Shown here in pieces: positions 8,665-17,746 of a stretch of DNA of 64,000 nucleotides. The stretch is from CPC320 sp002336405 (GTDB lineage: Bacteria > Pseudomonadota > Alphaproteobacteria > Rhodobacterales > Rhodobacteraceae). Position 1 is the first letter of the stretch, and the number at the start of each line of letters is the position of its first letter. The position numbers and the translations under genes are program-made. The DNA lies in NCBI GenBank assembly GCA_949372595.1, contig CASIAN010000024.1, positions 39,135-103,134 of the forward strand. Direction: 5' to 3'. The notes under the pieces were generated by a model, which searched no databases, was not told the DNA's origin, and saw only the letters and a list, made by a program, of their open reading frames with translations.

Positions 8665-11487
8665 ATGAGCTTCGAGCAACCTATATTGAATACCTCACCA
8701 GAGGTCTCGGATGAAATCCGCAAGACCACGTGTTACATGTGCGCCTGCCGCTGCGGAATTAACGTGCATTTAAAACAGGGCAAGGTCGCCTATATCGAAG
8801 GCAACCGTGACCATCCGGTCAACAAGGGTGTCCTATGCGCCAAGGGCAGCGCCGGTATTATGCAGGTCAATGCCCCGTCGCGCCTACAGACGCCCTTGAA
8901 ACGTGTCGGCCCAAGGGGCTCTGGTGAATTTGAGGAAATCAGCTGGGACGAAGCCCTAAGTATGGCCACCAATTTGTTGGAGCCGATCCGCAAGAACAAC
9001 CCTGAAAAACTCGCATTTTTCACCGGACGCGATCAGTCACAATCCTTCACTAGCTTTTGGGCACAGAATTTTGGTACGCCCAATTATGCCGCGCATGGCG
9101 GATTCTGTTCGGTGAATATGGCTGCCGCTGGCATTTATACCATGGGGGGCGCATTTTGGGAATTTGGCCAACCCGACTGGGACCACACCAAATTGTTCAT
9201 GTTGTTCGGTGTGGCCGAAGACCATGACAGCAACCCGATCAAAATGGGGCTGGGCAAGATAAAAGCCCGAGGCGCCAAAGTCATCGGCGTCAATCCGATC
9301 CGGTCGGGCTATAACGCAATTGCAGATGAATGGGTCGGCATCACCCCGGGAACCGATGGCTTGTTCATCCTCGCCCTCGTGCATGAATTGATGCGCGCTG
9401 GCAAAATGGACCTCGACTATCTGGCCCGCTATACAAATGCACCGGTTTTGATCAATAGCGACCCCAAATCCCCCGAGCACGGCCTGTTGATGCGCGACGC
9501 CGACGGCAAACAGTTGGTTGTCGACAGCGTGACTGGAAAACTGGCCCCATTTGACCGGCCCGGAGTGCGACCCGACCTATCGGCCACCTATCGCCACGGC
9601 GGCGTGACACACCGGCCCGTGTTTCATCTGATGGTCGAGCGCTATCTCGATCCAAGCTATTCAGCCGATGCGGTCACAGAAAGGGTCGGGATCGCGGCAG
9701 ATAAAATTCGTCGGATTGCGGCGGAAATCGCCCGCGTTGCTTTTGACGAGGCCATCGAGTTAGACCAGGAATGGACTGATTTTCGCGGAGAAACCCATGA
9801 TAAAATGATTGGCCGCCCAGTCAGTTTTCACGCCATGCGTGGCATTTCCGCCCATTCCAACGGCTTTCAGACCTGCCGGGCCTTGCATGTCTTGCAAATC
9901 ATTCTCGGCACCGTCGAAGTACCTGGCGGATTCCGCTTTAAACCGCCCTATCCCAAACCCCCGGAAATACACCCCAAGCCGCATTGCAAAGTAACCCCCG
10001 GCGCGCCGCTGAACGGCCCGCACCTAGGATTTGTCCACGGACCCGATGATCTGGCACTGAAAGCCGATGGATCGCCAGCGCGGATCGACAAGGCCTTCAC
10101 ATGGGAAAACCCGATGTCAGCCCATGGGCTGATGCATATGGTGATCTCGAACGCCCATGCCGGCGACCCCTATAAGATAGACACATTGTTTATGTATATG
10201 GCTAATATGTCGTGGAACAGCTCGATGAACACCAGCGGTGTGATTGAGATGCTGACAGATACAGATGAAAACGGCGACTATGTGATCCCCAACATCATTT
10301 ATTCGGATGCTTATTCGTCGGAAATGGTCGCCTATGCCGATCTTATCCTGCCCGACACCACCTATCTGGAACGTCATGATTGTATCAGCCTTCTGGACCG
10401 GCCAATCTGCGAAGCGGATGCCGCCGCCGACGCCATTCGCTGGCCGGTGATCGAGCCCGACCGCAATGTGCGCGGCTTCCAATCAGTACTGTGTGAACTG
10501 GGTGCCCGGCTCAGCTTGCCGGGCTTTACCAATGAAGATGGCAGCCAGAAATATGCGGATTATGCCGACTATATCGTCAACCACATCCGCAAACCCGGCA
10601 TCGGCCCACTTGCCGGATTTCGGGGTGACGGCTCAGATATTGGCCGCGGTGAAGTCAACAAGGACCAATTGAACCGCTATATCGAAAACGGCGGCTTTTT
10701 TGTCGAACACATACCAGACGGGGCGCATTACTATAAACCTTGGAACACTAAATATCAGGACTGGGCGGTCAAGATGGGCCTGTATGACAGCCCCCAGCCC
10801 TATCTGTTTCAGCTCTATGTCGAGCCGATGCGCCGCTTTCAATTGGCCGCCGAAGGCCATGGCGACCGGCAGCCGCCGGATCATCTCAGAGAACAGATAA
10901 AAACCACACTCGATCCACTGCCAATCTGGTATGCCCCGTTTGAAGACAGCCATGTGGACCCCGAAGAATATCCCATCCATGCCCTGACCCAGCGGCCGAT
11001 GGCGATGTATCATTCGTGGGGCAGCCAAAACGCTTGGCTGCGGCAAATCCACGGCCATAACCCCCTGTATCTGCCGACCAAACTGATGACGCAGCATGAT
11101 CTGACAGACGGCGATTGGGCAACCGTCAGTTCGGTGCATGGATCAATCACTGTGCCAGTGGCGCATATGGCGGCACTGAATGAAAACACCGTCTGGACGT
11201 GGAACGCGATTGGCAAACGCAAAGGCGCATGGGCGCTGGGTGAGGAAAGCTCTGAGGCCACAAAAGGCTTTTTGCTCAATCACCTGATCCATGAGTTGCT
11301 GCCCCCGAAAGGTGATGGCCTGAGATGGGCCAATTCGGACCCGATCACCGGCCAGGCTGCGTGGTTTGACCTGCGGGTCAAAATCGCCAAAGCCGAGACA
11401 GCCAATGAAAGCCAGCCCGCCTTCGATGCGATCAAATCGCCCGTGGGCGTTGGGCCAGCAGAACTTACTTGGAAGGTCAGCCAATGA
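8665..11487 (+). CDS. soeA: Molybdopterin oxidoreductase catalytic subunit, probable sulfite dehydrogenase SoeA
   Basis: This 940-residue protein belongs to the DMSO reductase (complex iron-sulfur molybdoenzyme) family. It begins with a 4Fe-4S motif C23-x2-C26-x3-C30-x27-C58, followed by molybdopterin-guanine dinucleotide domains. There is no twin-arginine signal peptide, so the subunit should stay in the cytoplasm, as known for SoeA, which oxidises sulfite to sulfate and passes electrons to quinone. The operon order A-B-C with overlapping genes matches SoeABC. Sequence alone cannot separate SoeA from related polysulfide or DMSO reductases. The choice rests on the missing Tat signal plus the sulfite-releasing xsc and the exporter immediately upstream. 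Confidence 0.85.
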   Translation: MSFEQPILNTSPEVSDEIRKTTCYMCACRCGINVHLKQGKVAYIEGNRDHPVNKGVLCAKGSAGIMQVNAPSRLQTPLKRVGPRGSGEFEEISWDEALSMATNLLEPIRKNNPEKLAFFTGRDQSQSFTSFWAQNFGTPNYAAHGGFCSVNMAAAGIYTMGGAFWEFGQPDWDHTKLFMLFGVAEDHDSNPIKMGLGKIKARGAKVIGVNPIRSGYNAIADEWVGITPGTDGLFILALVHELMRAGKMDLDYLARYTNAPVLINSDPKSPEHGLLMRDADGKQLVVDSVTGKLAPFDRPGVRPDLSATYRHGGVTHRPVFHLMVERYLDPSYSADAVTERVGIAADKIRRIAAEIARVAFDEAIELDQEWTDFRGETHDKMIGRPVSFHAMRGISAHSNGFQTCRALHVLQIILGTVEVPGGFRFKPPYPKPPEIHPKPHCKVTPGAPLNGPHLGFVHGPDDLALKADGSPARIDKAFTWENPMSAHGLMHMVISNAHAGDPYKIDTLFMYMANMSWNSSMNTSGVIEMLTDTDENGDYVIPNIIYSDAYSSEMVAYADLILPDTTYLERHDCISLLDRPICEADAAADAIRWPVIEPDRNVRGFQSVLCELGARLSLPGFTNEDGSQKYADYADYIVNHIRKPGIGPLAGFRGDGSDIGRGEVNKDQLNRYIENGGFFVEHIPDGAHYYKPWNTKYQDWAVKMGLYDSPQPYLFQLYVEPMRRFQLAAEGHGDRQPPDHLREQIKTTLDPLPIWYAPFEDSHVDPEEYPIHALTQRPMAMYHSWGSQNAWLRQIHGHNPLYLPTKLMTQHDLTDGDWATVSSVHGSITVPVAHMAALNENTVWTWNAIGKRKGAWALGEESSEATKGFLLNHLIHELLPPKGDGLRWANSDPITGQAAWFDLRVKIAKAETANESQPAFDAIKSPVGVGPAELTWKVSQ

Positions 11488-12230
11488 CACAGCTCCCCGA
11501 AACCACCCAGCGCAAACTGGGCCTTGTGATCGATCTTGATACCTGCGTCGGCTGTCATGCCTGCGTAATCAGTTGCAAAGGCTGGAACACCGAAAACTAT
11601 GGGGCACCGCTCAGCGATCAAAACCCCTATAACAAAGAGGCTTCAGGCACCTTCCTGAACCGGGTGCACAGCTATGAGGTGCAGCCCGATATCGGCGCGG
11701 CACAGTTGATCCATTTCCCGAAATCCTGCCTGCATTGTGACGATGCGCCCTGCGTGACTGTGTGCCCGACTGGGGCCAGCTATAAACGCGTCGAGGACGG
11801 GATTGTGCTGGTCAATGAAAGCGACTGCATCGGCTGTGGGCTCTGCGCCTGGGCCTGCCCGTACGGCGCGCGCGAGTTGGACGCCTCAGAAGGCGTGATG
11901 AAGAAATGTACGCTCTGCGTCGACCGGATTTACAACGAAAATCTGCCCGAAGAAGATCGGGTTCCATCCTGTGTGCGGACCTGTCCGGCCGGGGCACGCC
12001 ATTTCGGCGATCTTGGCGATGAAGACAGCGCGGTCAGCCAGTTAGTGGCCGAGCGCGGCGGAATGGATCTTATGCCCGAGTTGGGCACCAAACCGGTCAA
12101 TAAATACCTGCCGCCCCGGCCTAAAGACACATTGGATGAAATCGACATTCTCGCGCCCCTTCTCGCGCCTGTTGCCGAAGACCCCAAGGGGTTCATGGGC
12201 TGGCTTGATAAAACACTGGAGAAACTCTGA
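11484..12230 (+). CDS. soeB: Four-cluster ferredoxin-type subunit, probable SoeB
   Basis: The 248-residue protein has the electron-transfer subunit pattern of DmsB/SoeB. The cysteine groups are C21-x2-C24-x2-C27-x3-C31, CLHCDDAPC...C, CIGCGLCAWAC and CTLCVDR with CVRTC, enough for four iron-sulfur clusters. It would carry electrons from the molybdenum site of SoeA to the membrane subunit. The ATG at 11484 overlaps the soeA stop in an ATGA, indicating translational coupling. A TTG further upstream (11469) lies inside soeA and is unlikely to be used. Confidence 0.88.
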   Translation: MTQLPETTQRKLGLVIDLDTCVGCHACVISCKGWNTENYGAPLSDQNPYNKEASGTFLNRVHSYEVQPDIGAAQLIHFPKSCLHCDDAPCVTVCPTGASYKRVEDGIVLVNESDCIGCGLCAWACPYGARELDASEGVMKKCTLCVDRIYNENLPEEDRVPSCVRTCPAGARHFGDLGDEDSAVSQLVAERGGMDLMPELGTKPVNKYLPPRPKDTLDEIDILAPLLAPVAEDPKGFMGWLDKTLEKL

Positions 12231-13105
12231 TGCATCCAGCGCCTTCTGTCATTTTATTCACCACCCTGTCCGGCATTGGCTTTGGACTTTTGGCCTTTTT
12301 GGGGCTTGGCCTGCCCGTGGTAACAGGGTGGCTGGCCTTTGCTTTTTTTGCCGTTGCCTATCTGCTGGCGGTCGGCGGACTGCTGGCGTCGACCTTTCAT
12401 TTGGGCCATCCAGAACGGGCACTGAAAGCCTTTAGCCAGTGGCAGACAAGTTGGCTCAGCCGCGAGGCCTGGGCCGCTGTTGGCGCTTTGGTGGTCATGG
12501 GGATCTATGGCGCAGGGCTGGTTTTCTTAGACCTGCGCATGCCGATTTTGGGCCAGATCGGCGCAGCACTCTCGCTGGCGACGGTCTATTGTACTTCGAT
12601 GATCTATGCGCAGCTGAAAACTGTTCCGCGCTGGAACATGCCACTGACACCGGTACTATTTGTCAGCCTGTCTCTGGCAGGAGGGGCGCTTCTGGCAGGC
12701 GCAGGGTTTCTGGCGCTTATCCTGCTGGGATCGGCAGGCTGCGTGCAGATCGCCTATTGGGTTGTGGGCGATACCCGCCTTAAACGTTCGGGCACCACCA
12801 TAGAAAGCGCAACCGGCCTTGGCCACATCGGTTCTGTACGAGCCTTCGAACCACCCCATACCGGGACCAATTATCTGATGAGCGAATTTATGCACGTTGT
12901 TGGTCGCAAACATGCAGCAAAACTGCGGATTATTGCCTTGGGTTTGATGGTGCTCGCACCAGTCATACTGATCATGAGCCCGTTCAATTATGTTTTGGCG
13001 CTGCTTCTGGCCGCTGCGACACATCTGGCCGGTGTCTGTGTATCGCGCTGGTTATTTTTTGCGCAGGCCGAACACGTCGTAGGACTTTATTACGGCAAGC
13101 GCTAG
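12230..13105 (+). CDS. soeC: DmsC-type membrane anchor, probable SoeC
   Basis: This 291-residue hydrophobic protein of about eight membrane helices fits the DmsC (PF04976) anchor family, which docks the A and B subunits and delivers electrons to quinone. The early STFHLGHPERALKAF stretch and the SRLSREA-like charged turn (here SWLSREAW) are family features. Its ATG shares one base with the soeB stop (TGATG), so the three genes form one coupled operon. The membrane subunit with a cytoplasmic A subunit fits quinone-linked sulfite oxidation. Confidence 0.87.
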   Translation: MHPAPSVILFTTLSGIGFGLLAFLGLGLPVVTGWLAFAFFAVAYLLAVGGLLASTFHLGHPERALKAFSQWQTSWLSREAWAAVGALVVMGIYGAGLVFLDLRMPILGQIGAALSLATVYCTSMIYAQLKTVPRWNMPLTPVLFVSLSLAGGALLAGAGFLALILLGSAGCVQIAYWVVGDTRLKRSGTTIESATGLGHIGSVRAFEPPHTGTNYLMSEFMHVVGRKHAAKLRIIALGLMVLAPVILIMSPFNYVLALLLAAATHLAGVCVSRWLFFAQAEHVVGLYYGKR

Positions 13106-13171
13106 CACCGAGCGGTCAATATCTGTCTCTGGGCTGTCCCCGCCCGGAGACCCCAAATTTTTCGGCATCCT

Positions 13172-13831
13172 CTAATCTGTTTTGAACAACCGGCGCAGCC
13201 GTCCTGCAAAACGCCCAGCGCGCACCTTGACACCAGATCCGGCTTCTTCAAGAGTGTCCGCCACATCTTCCAGAACAGGATCGACCCGCGCGGCCCAAAA
13301 CCGCAGCCAGCGCACCCTAATCATCCAAAAAACGCCAAAAATCCCAATCAAGGTCAAGATATTTTGCCAGGGGATCACCCGCATCTCTGGATCCTCAATC
13401 ACCCGCATCCGCACCACATTTGGATAAATCGACAACAGCTCTGACCGCCAGCCATAGTGCCGCAACAAAACCCATGTCATCGTCTCGGCATTTTTGGTCG
13501 AAATCAGGTCCGTTGCCTGCGCCTGTATATTTGACGTGCCAAACTTGAAATAGGGCGGCCAGCCCCAACCAGTATCTTCGTTGCGGTAAACGCTGACACT
13601 GCCGTCGGTACGCACCGCACTGATTAACCGAAGATCACGGCTTTGCAGCGTCCCATCACCATTTTGATTATCCGCATAGAAAATTTGGTTGAACCCACCA
13701 AAATCACGTCGAATGATATCGGTCCCGGTGATCCGCAGTATATCGTGCTGCGGCAGTGTGTAGTGCAAAAATCCAAGTACCAGTGATATAAAAACCAATC
13801 GAAACGTCCAAATAAAATAAGCCATATTCAT
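13172..13831 (-). CDS. DUF1523 family membrane protein
   Basis: The 219-residue product has an N-terminal membrane helix (about residues 5-24) and a second one near residue 160 (WQNILTLIGIFGVFWMI). Between them is a presumably periplasmic region containing TGTDIIRRD, YADNQNGDG and YRNEDTGWGWPPYFKFGTS, which I recognise as DUF1523. It ends in a basic tail. The family occurs in Rhodobacteraceae and its function is unknown. It points toward soeC and shows no operon link to its neighbours. Confidence 0.8.
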   Translation of the reverse strand: MNMAYFIWTFRLVFISLVLGFLHYTLPQHDILRITGTDIIRRDFGGFNQIFYADNQNGDGTLQSRDLRLISAVRTDGSVSVYRNEDTGWGWPPYFKFGTSNIQAQATDLISTKNAETMTWVLLRHYGWRSELLSIYPNVVRMRVIEDPEMRVIPWQNILTLIGIFGVFWMIRVRWLRFWAARVDPVLEDVADTLEEAGSGVKVRAGRFAGRLRRLFKTD

Positions 13832-13887
13832 CCTGCAAAAACCTCAGACGAACATAAGCAGCCCCAGGGGATCAAACAACCCTGAAA

Positions 13888-13913
13888 GCCCGCGCACCAA
13901 ATAGGGCGCGGGC
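13888..13913 (-). terminator. Hairpin terminator after the creatinase gene
   Basis: GCCCGCGC (13888-13895) and GCGCGGGC (13906-13913) form a perfect GC-only 8-bp stem with a 10-base loop, 10 bp beyond the creatinase stop. On the minus strand it is followed by TTTCAGGG, a weak T run. Confidence 0.6.
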
Positions 13914-13922
13914 GCTTGCAGG

Positions 13923-15131
13923 TTATCCAACGATATTAAAGTCCGGCCCGTAGGGATATCCGGTTAACCGCTCGTTGCCAGTTTCGGTGATCAATAAAAT
14001 ATCGTGTTCGCGGTATCCCCCTGCACCGGGCATGCCTTGGGGTAAGGTCAGCATCGGTTCCATTGAAATTACCATACCGGGGGTCAGCACTGTCTCGATA
14101 TCCTCACGCAATTCCAACCCCGCCTCGCGGCCATAATAATGCGACAGCACCCCAAACGAATGCCCATAGCCAAAACTGCGATACCGCAACAGATCCTCTT
14201 GTTCGAAAAACTGGTTCAGTTGTGCGGTGACTGCGGCACAGGTGGTACCGGGTCGCAACAGCGTCATTCCCAATTCATGCGCTGCCACATTTGCCTGCCA
14301 CAGACGCAGGCTTTCGCGATCGACCTCGCGCACGAACAATGTGCGCTCAAGCGCGGTATAATAGCCACTGATCATTGGAAACGTATTCAACGACAGGATG
14401 TCGCCACCCTCAAGCCTGCGGCCCGTCACCGGGTTATGCGCCCCATCGGTATTGAGACCCGATTGGAACCACACCCATGTGTCGCGGTATTCCGCCTGTG
14501 GAAATCGGCGGGTGATCTCGGTCTCCATCGCGTTGCGACCCACCATTGCAACTTCAATTTCGCGCGCCCCTTCGCGAATGGCATCACGGATGGCATAGCC
14601 CCCAATATCAGCCACTTGCGCGCCTTGGCGGATCAACGCAATTTCAGCTGTTGATTTATGCAGTCTTTGACGCATCGTGGCCGATGCCAGATCAACGATC
14701 CGCTCAGGTCTTAAAAATGTCTCCAGCGTGGCGCGCTGCGCCACCACCAGATGATCAGCCTCATAGCCAATCACTTGTCCGGTTCCGGTCACATGATGAA
14801 TGGCTCGCCAGAAATTATCCCGCTGCCAATCGCTGTAGGTCAGATTGTCCCCATAGCAGCGGCGCCAGGGCTGGCCGGCATCAATGCCCGCCGAAATCGT
14901 GACCGATTGATTGGCCGTTACAACCAACGCATAGGGGCGACCAAAGGCGCAGTACAAGAACCCTGCATAATATGCGATATTATGCATGGAAGTGAGCACG
15001 GCAGCGGTGCAACCGACCTGCCGCATCGTGGCACGAAGCAACGACAAACGCGCTTCATACTCGGTGTCAGAGAACGGCAAACAGGCCTTTTCTCCATTGT
15101 GGAATTGATACATATCAGGACGCATTGTCAT
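13923..15131 (-). CDS. Creatinase (creatine amidinohydrolase)
   Basis: Creatinase hydrolyses creatine to sarcosine and urea. The 402-residue protein matches the length of the Pseudomonas enzyme and shares long stretches I recognise, including LYCAFGRPYALVVT, WFQSGLNTDGAHNPVTGR, GYYTALERTLF, RSFGYGHSFGVLSHYYGREA and EPMLTLPQGMPGAGGYREHD. The catalytic histidine falls at H232, the same number as in the Pseudomonas enzyme. It has the pita-bread fold (M24-like) but not a full set of aminopeptidase metal ligands. An AGGAGGG site lies before the start at 15131 (MTMRPD; a second ATG two codons on is equally placed). It stands alone: no sarcosine oxidase or creatininase gene is adjacent. Confidence 0.92.
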   Translation of the reverse strand: MTMRPDMYQFHNGEKACLPFSDTEYEARLSLLRATMRQVGCTAAVLTSMHNIAYYAGFLYCAFGRPYALVVTANQSVTISAGIDAGQPWRRCYGDNLTYSDWQRDNFWRAIHHVTGTGQVIGYEADHLVVAQRATLETFLRPERIVDLASATMRQRLHKSTAEIALIRQGAQVADIGGYAIRDAIREGAREIEVAMVGRNAMETEITRRFPQAEYRDTWVWFQSGLNTDGAHNPVTGRRLEGGDILSLNTFPMISGYYTALERTLFVREVDRESLRLWQANVAAHELGMTLLRPGTTCAAVTAQLNQFFEQEDLLRYRSFGYGHSFGVLSHYYGREAGLELREDIETVLTPGMVISMEPMLTLPQGMPGAGGYREHDILLITETGNERLTGYPYGPDFNIVG

Positions 15132-15268
15132 GTCGACCCTCCTTTACAGAAAGGTCCCGGCGTTCAGGACGGAGCGGGGCAAAATGTGCAAAAATTCGGC
15201 GACGCCATCGCTGAACCCCTGCAGCAGTTTTCAGCTAAGACACATCATATAGCAAGCATATTCTCAGA

Positions 15269-16078
15269 CTAAGCAAAAAACGCTTGGGTCAGAGCCGATT
15301 GAGGATAGACCATATCCTCGATCACATTGAAATGATGCTGGCCCGCGCTGATTACATGCCCCGGATCAGTCTGCCCCAGATCAGTCTGCCACGCCTCGAC
15401 CAACCAGCGCGCCTGATCCAAAAAAACAGGCCGCTCCTCGGCGCCGACCCAAACGGTCACTGGCAGCTTTGGGGCCTGTTGCAACACCGGACTTTCAGCA
15501 GCAGCCTGAGCCGCGTTCATTCCAAACTGCGCGTTCATCGCGGTCTGTAGCAAAGGCCGCAGATCCGCGACCGGCGAGATCGGCACCACCCGTTGCACCC
15601 GATGCATCACAGCGTTGGGCAGCATGCCAGGTGCCAGCATCCGCGCCACCAGATGACCACCCGCCGAATGCCCACTGAGCACAAGCCCACCATCAACACG
15701 CCCCGCCGCACAGATAACAGCCTGAACAATTTGCTGGGTGATCTGGGCAATCGTCACCTCGGGGCACAAATCATAGGACGGCATCGCCACCGCCCAGCCG
15801 TGTTGCAGCGGTCCAGCCGCCAGATGCGACCAGTAAGATTTGTCAAATTTCAACCAATAGCCACCGTGCACAAACATCAATAGGCCCTGTGGCGCCCTTT
15901 GCGGTAAAAAAAGATCGAAACGAGACCTTGCGCTTTGGCCATAGGATATATCCAATTCTGCCCGTCTGGCAGATATCATCTCGCCTCGGAAATCCGCCGC
16001 CTTTTGTCGCCAGCGTTCCGGATAGGCCGCAGCACCAGGAATATGGGCGGCATTCGCGTATGCGTCATCAAAATCCAT
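15269..16078 (-). CDS. Alpha/beta hydrolase, esterase / arylformamidase-like
   Basis: The 269-residue cytoplasmic protein has an oxyanion motif HGGYW (residues 71-75), a nucleophile elbow GHSAGG (S138), and candidate aspartate and histidine near the C-terminus (QHHFNVIEDM). HGGxW with this size is typical of the kynurenine formamidase-like/HSL-type esterase group common in roseobacters. Substrate is unknown: no kynurenine pathway genes are close. It lies 137 bp downstream of the creatinase gene on the same strand and is divergent from gabD. Confidence 0.75.
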   Translation of the reverse strand: MDFDDAYANAAHIPGAAAYPERWRQKAADFRGEMISARRAELDISYGQSARSRFDLFLPQRAPQGLLMFVHGGYWLKFDKSYWSHLAAGPLQHGWAVAMPSYDLCPEVTIAQITQQIVQAVICAAGRVDGGLVLSGHSAGGHLVARMLAPGMLPNAVMHRVQRVVPISPVADLRPLLQTAMNAQFGMNAAQAAAESPVLQQAPKLPVTVWVGAEERPVFLDQARWLVEAWQTDLGQTDPGHVISAGQHHFNVIEDMVYPQSALTQAFFA

Positions 16079-16159
16079 TGGACCGGTTCCTTTTCAAAGC
16101 TGGACAATTATATGTAGACTTGAAATGACATAATGAGAACTTTTTTCAGGAGTGCGGTG

Positions 16160-17638
16160 ATGTTAGATGATACGACAAATTTACGGTCTCTATTAAAAGA
16201 CCCCAGCCTGCTTGCCACGCAGGGCTATTTGGCAGGCGATTGGGTGGATGGCGAGGATGGCGCAACCTTTAAGGTGCTGAACCCGGCCCGCGGTGACGTG
16301 GTGGCCAATGTCGCAGATTTCAGTCGGGCGCAAACCGCCGACGCAATTGCAAAAGCCGAAATTGCCCAAAAATCTTGGGCTGCCCACACCGGCAAGGAAC
16401 GTGCCAACATCCTGCGCCGCTGGTACGATCTTATGATGGAAAACGCCGATGATCTGGCCATCATTCTGACCGCAGAACAAGGCAAACCGCTGGCCGAGGC
16501 CAAAGGCGAAATCGGCTATGGCGCATCTTTCATCGAATTTTTCGCCGAAGAGGCCAAGCGGATTTATGGCGAGACCATTCCCGGGCATCAGCCGGACAAG
16601 CGGATCACGGTGATCAAACAACCCATCGGGGTTGCCGCCTCGATCACCCCGTGGAATTTCCCCAATGCGATGATAACCCGCAAAGCCGCCCCAGCACTGG
16701 CTGCGGGCTGTGCCTTTGTCGCACGCCCAGCCAAAGAAACGCCACTATCGGCGCTGGTCATGGGTGTTTTGGCCGACCGCGCTGGCATCCCTAAAGGCGT
16801 GTTGTCGATCATTCCCTCGACCAAGTCCTCTGCGATCGGCAAAGAATTTTGTGAAAACCCGATCGTGCGCAAACTGACCTTTACCGGATCGACCGAAATC
16901 GGCCGCATCCTGCTGCGGCAAGCCGCCGATCAGGTAATGAAATGCTCAATGGAACTGGGCGGCAATGCCCCTTTTATCGTGTTTGACGATGCAGATCTTG
17001 ATGCCGCCGTCGAAGGCGCGATCATGTGCAAGTTTCGCAACAATGGCCAAACCTGCGTCTGCGCCAACCGGATTTATGTGCAATCCGGCATCTATGATGC
17101 CTTTGCTGAAAAACTTGCCGCCGCCGTTGGCAAAATGAAGGTCGGCGACGGACTTCAGGCTGGCACCGCGCTGGGGCCGCTCATTAATGCCGAAGCAATG
17201 GTCAAGGTGCAAGAGCATATCACCGATGCCACAGCAAAAGGCGGTCAGGTCATTTTGGGGAGTGAGGCCCATCAAGGCCCTGGTCATTTTCTGCCACCTA
17301 CGATCGTCACCGGGGCGACCCGCGATATGGCCGTCGCGACGGAAGAGACCTTCGGCCCCTTTGCAGCGCTGTTTAGGTTTGAGGATGAAGACGAGGTCAT
17401 CGCATTGGCAAATGACACAATATTCGGCTTGGCCAGCTATTTTTATGCCAAGGATTTATCGCGCGTCTACAAGGTTGCCGAGGCGTTGGAATATGGCATT
17501 GTCGGCGTGAACACGGGTATTATCTCAACCGAAGTGGCACCGTTTGGCGGCGTCAAACAATCAGGATTAGGCCGGGAAGGCAGCCACCACGGCATCGAAG
17601 ATTACCTCGAGATGAAATACATCTGCATGTCGGTGTAA
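16160..17638 (+). CDS. gabD: Succinate-semialdehyde dehydrogenase, NAD(P)-dependent
   Basis: This 492-residue aldehyde dehydrogenase oxidises succinate semialdehyde to succinate. It has TPWNFP (cofactor site), E265 in MELGGNAPF and the nucleophile C299 in NNGQTCVCANR. It keeps GabD hallmarks such as EAKGEIGYGASFIEFFAEEAKR, ITPWNFPNAMITRKAAPALAAG, and the C-terminal APFGGVKQSGLGREGS. I chose ATG 16160, preceded by CAGGAG; the ORF can be extended to 16133, but that ATG lies before the ribosome site. No GABA aminotransferase is adjacent, so the supplier of semialdehyde is not visible here. Confidence 0.9.
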   Translation: MLDDTTNLRSLLKDPSLLATQGYLAGDWVDGEDGATFKVLNPARGDVVANVADFSRAQTADAIAKAEIAQKSWAAHTGKERANILRRWYDLMMENADDLAIILTAEQGKPLAEAKGEIGYGASFIEFFAEEAKRIYGETIPGHQPDKRITVIKQPIGVAASITPWNFPNAMITRKAAPALAAGCAFVARPAKETPLSALVMGVLADRAGIPKGVLSIIPSTKSSAIGKEFCENPIVRKLTFTGSTEIGRILLRQAADQVMKCSMELGGNAPFIVFDDADLDAAVEGAIMCKFRNNGQTCVCANRIYVQSGIYDAFAEKLAAAVGKMKVGDGLQAGTALGPLINAEAMVKVQEHITDATAKGGQVILGSEAHQGPGHFLPPTIVTGATRDMAVATEETFGPFAALFRFEDEDEVIALANDTIFGLASYFYAKDLSRVYKVAEALEYGIVGVNTGIISTEVAPFGGVKQSGLGREGSHHGIEDYLEMKYICMSV

Positions 17639-17667
17639 ACACACCAACCGGCATTTTTCATGATTTT

Positions 17668-17696
17668 CGCCGGATCGGGATGACCCAGATCCGGCG
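17668..17696 (+). terminator. Strong hairpin after gabD
   Basis: CGCCGGATC (17668-17676) pairs with GATCCGGCG (17688-17696). An inner GGG/CCC extends the stem to 12 bp with one bulged A and a 4-base loop. It lies 30 bp after gabD and lacks a clear T tract. It is probably a terminator or an mRNA 3' end stabiliser. Confidence 0.55.
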
Positions 17697-17746
17697 TGAC
17701 CTCCAGATTTCGACCGCATTGGTCACAAAAATTTTTATGCACTGGC

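Noticed and set aside
8665..13105. DMSO or polysulfide reductase rather than sulfite dehydrogenase
   Set aside because: No Tat signal on the catalytic subunit, and the genes follow xsc and a sulfate/sulfite exporter. The alternative is kept as a minor possibility.
13172..15272. Several plus-strand frames (13182-13427, 14139-14654, 14751-15272)
   Set aside because: They are shadows of DUF1523 and creatinase genes on the other strand.
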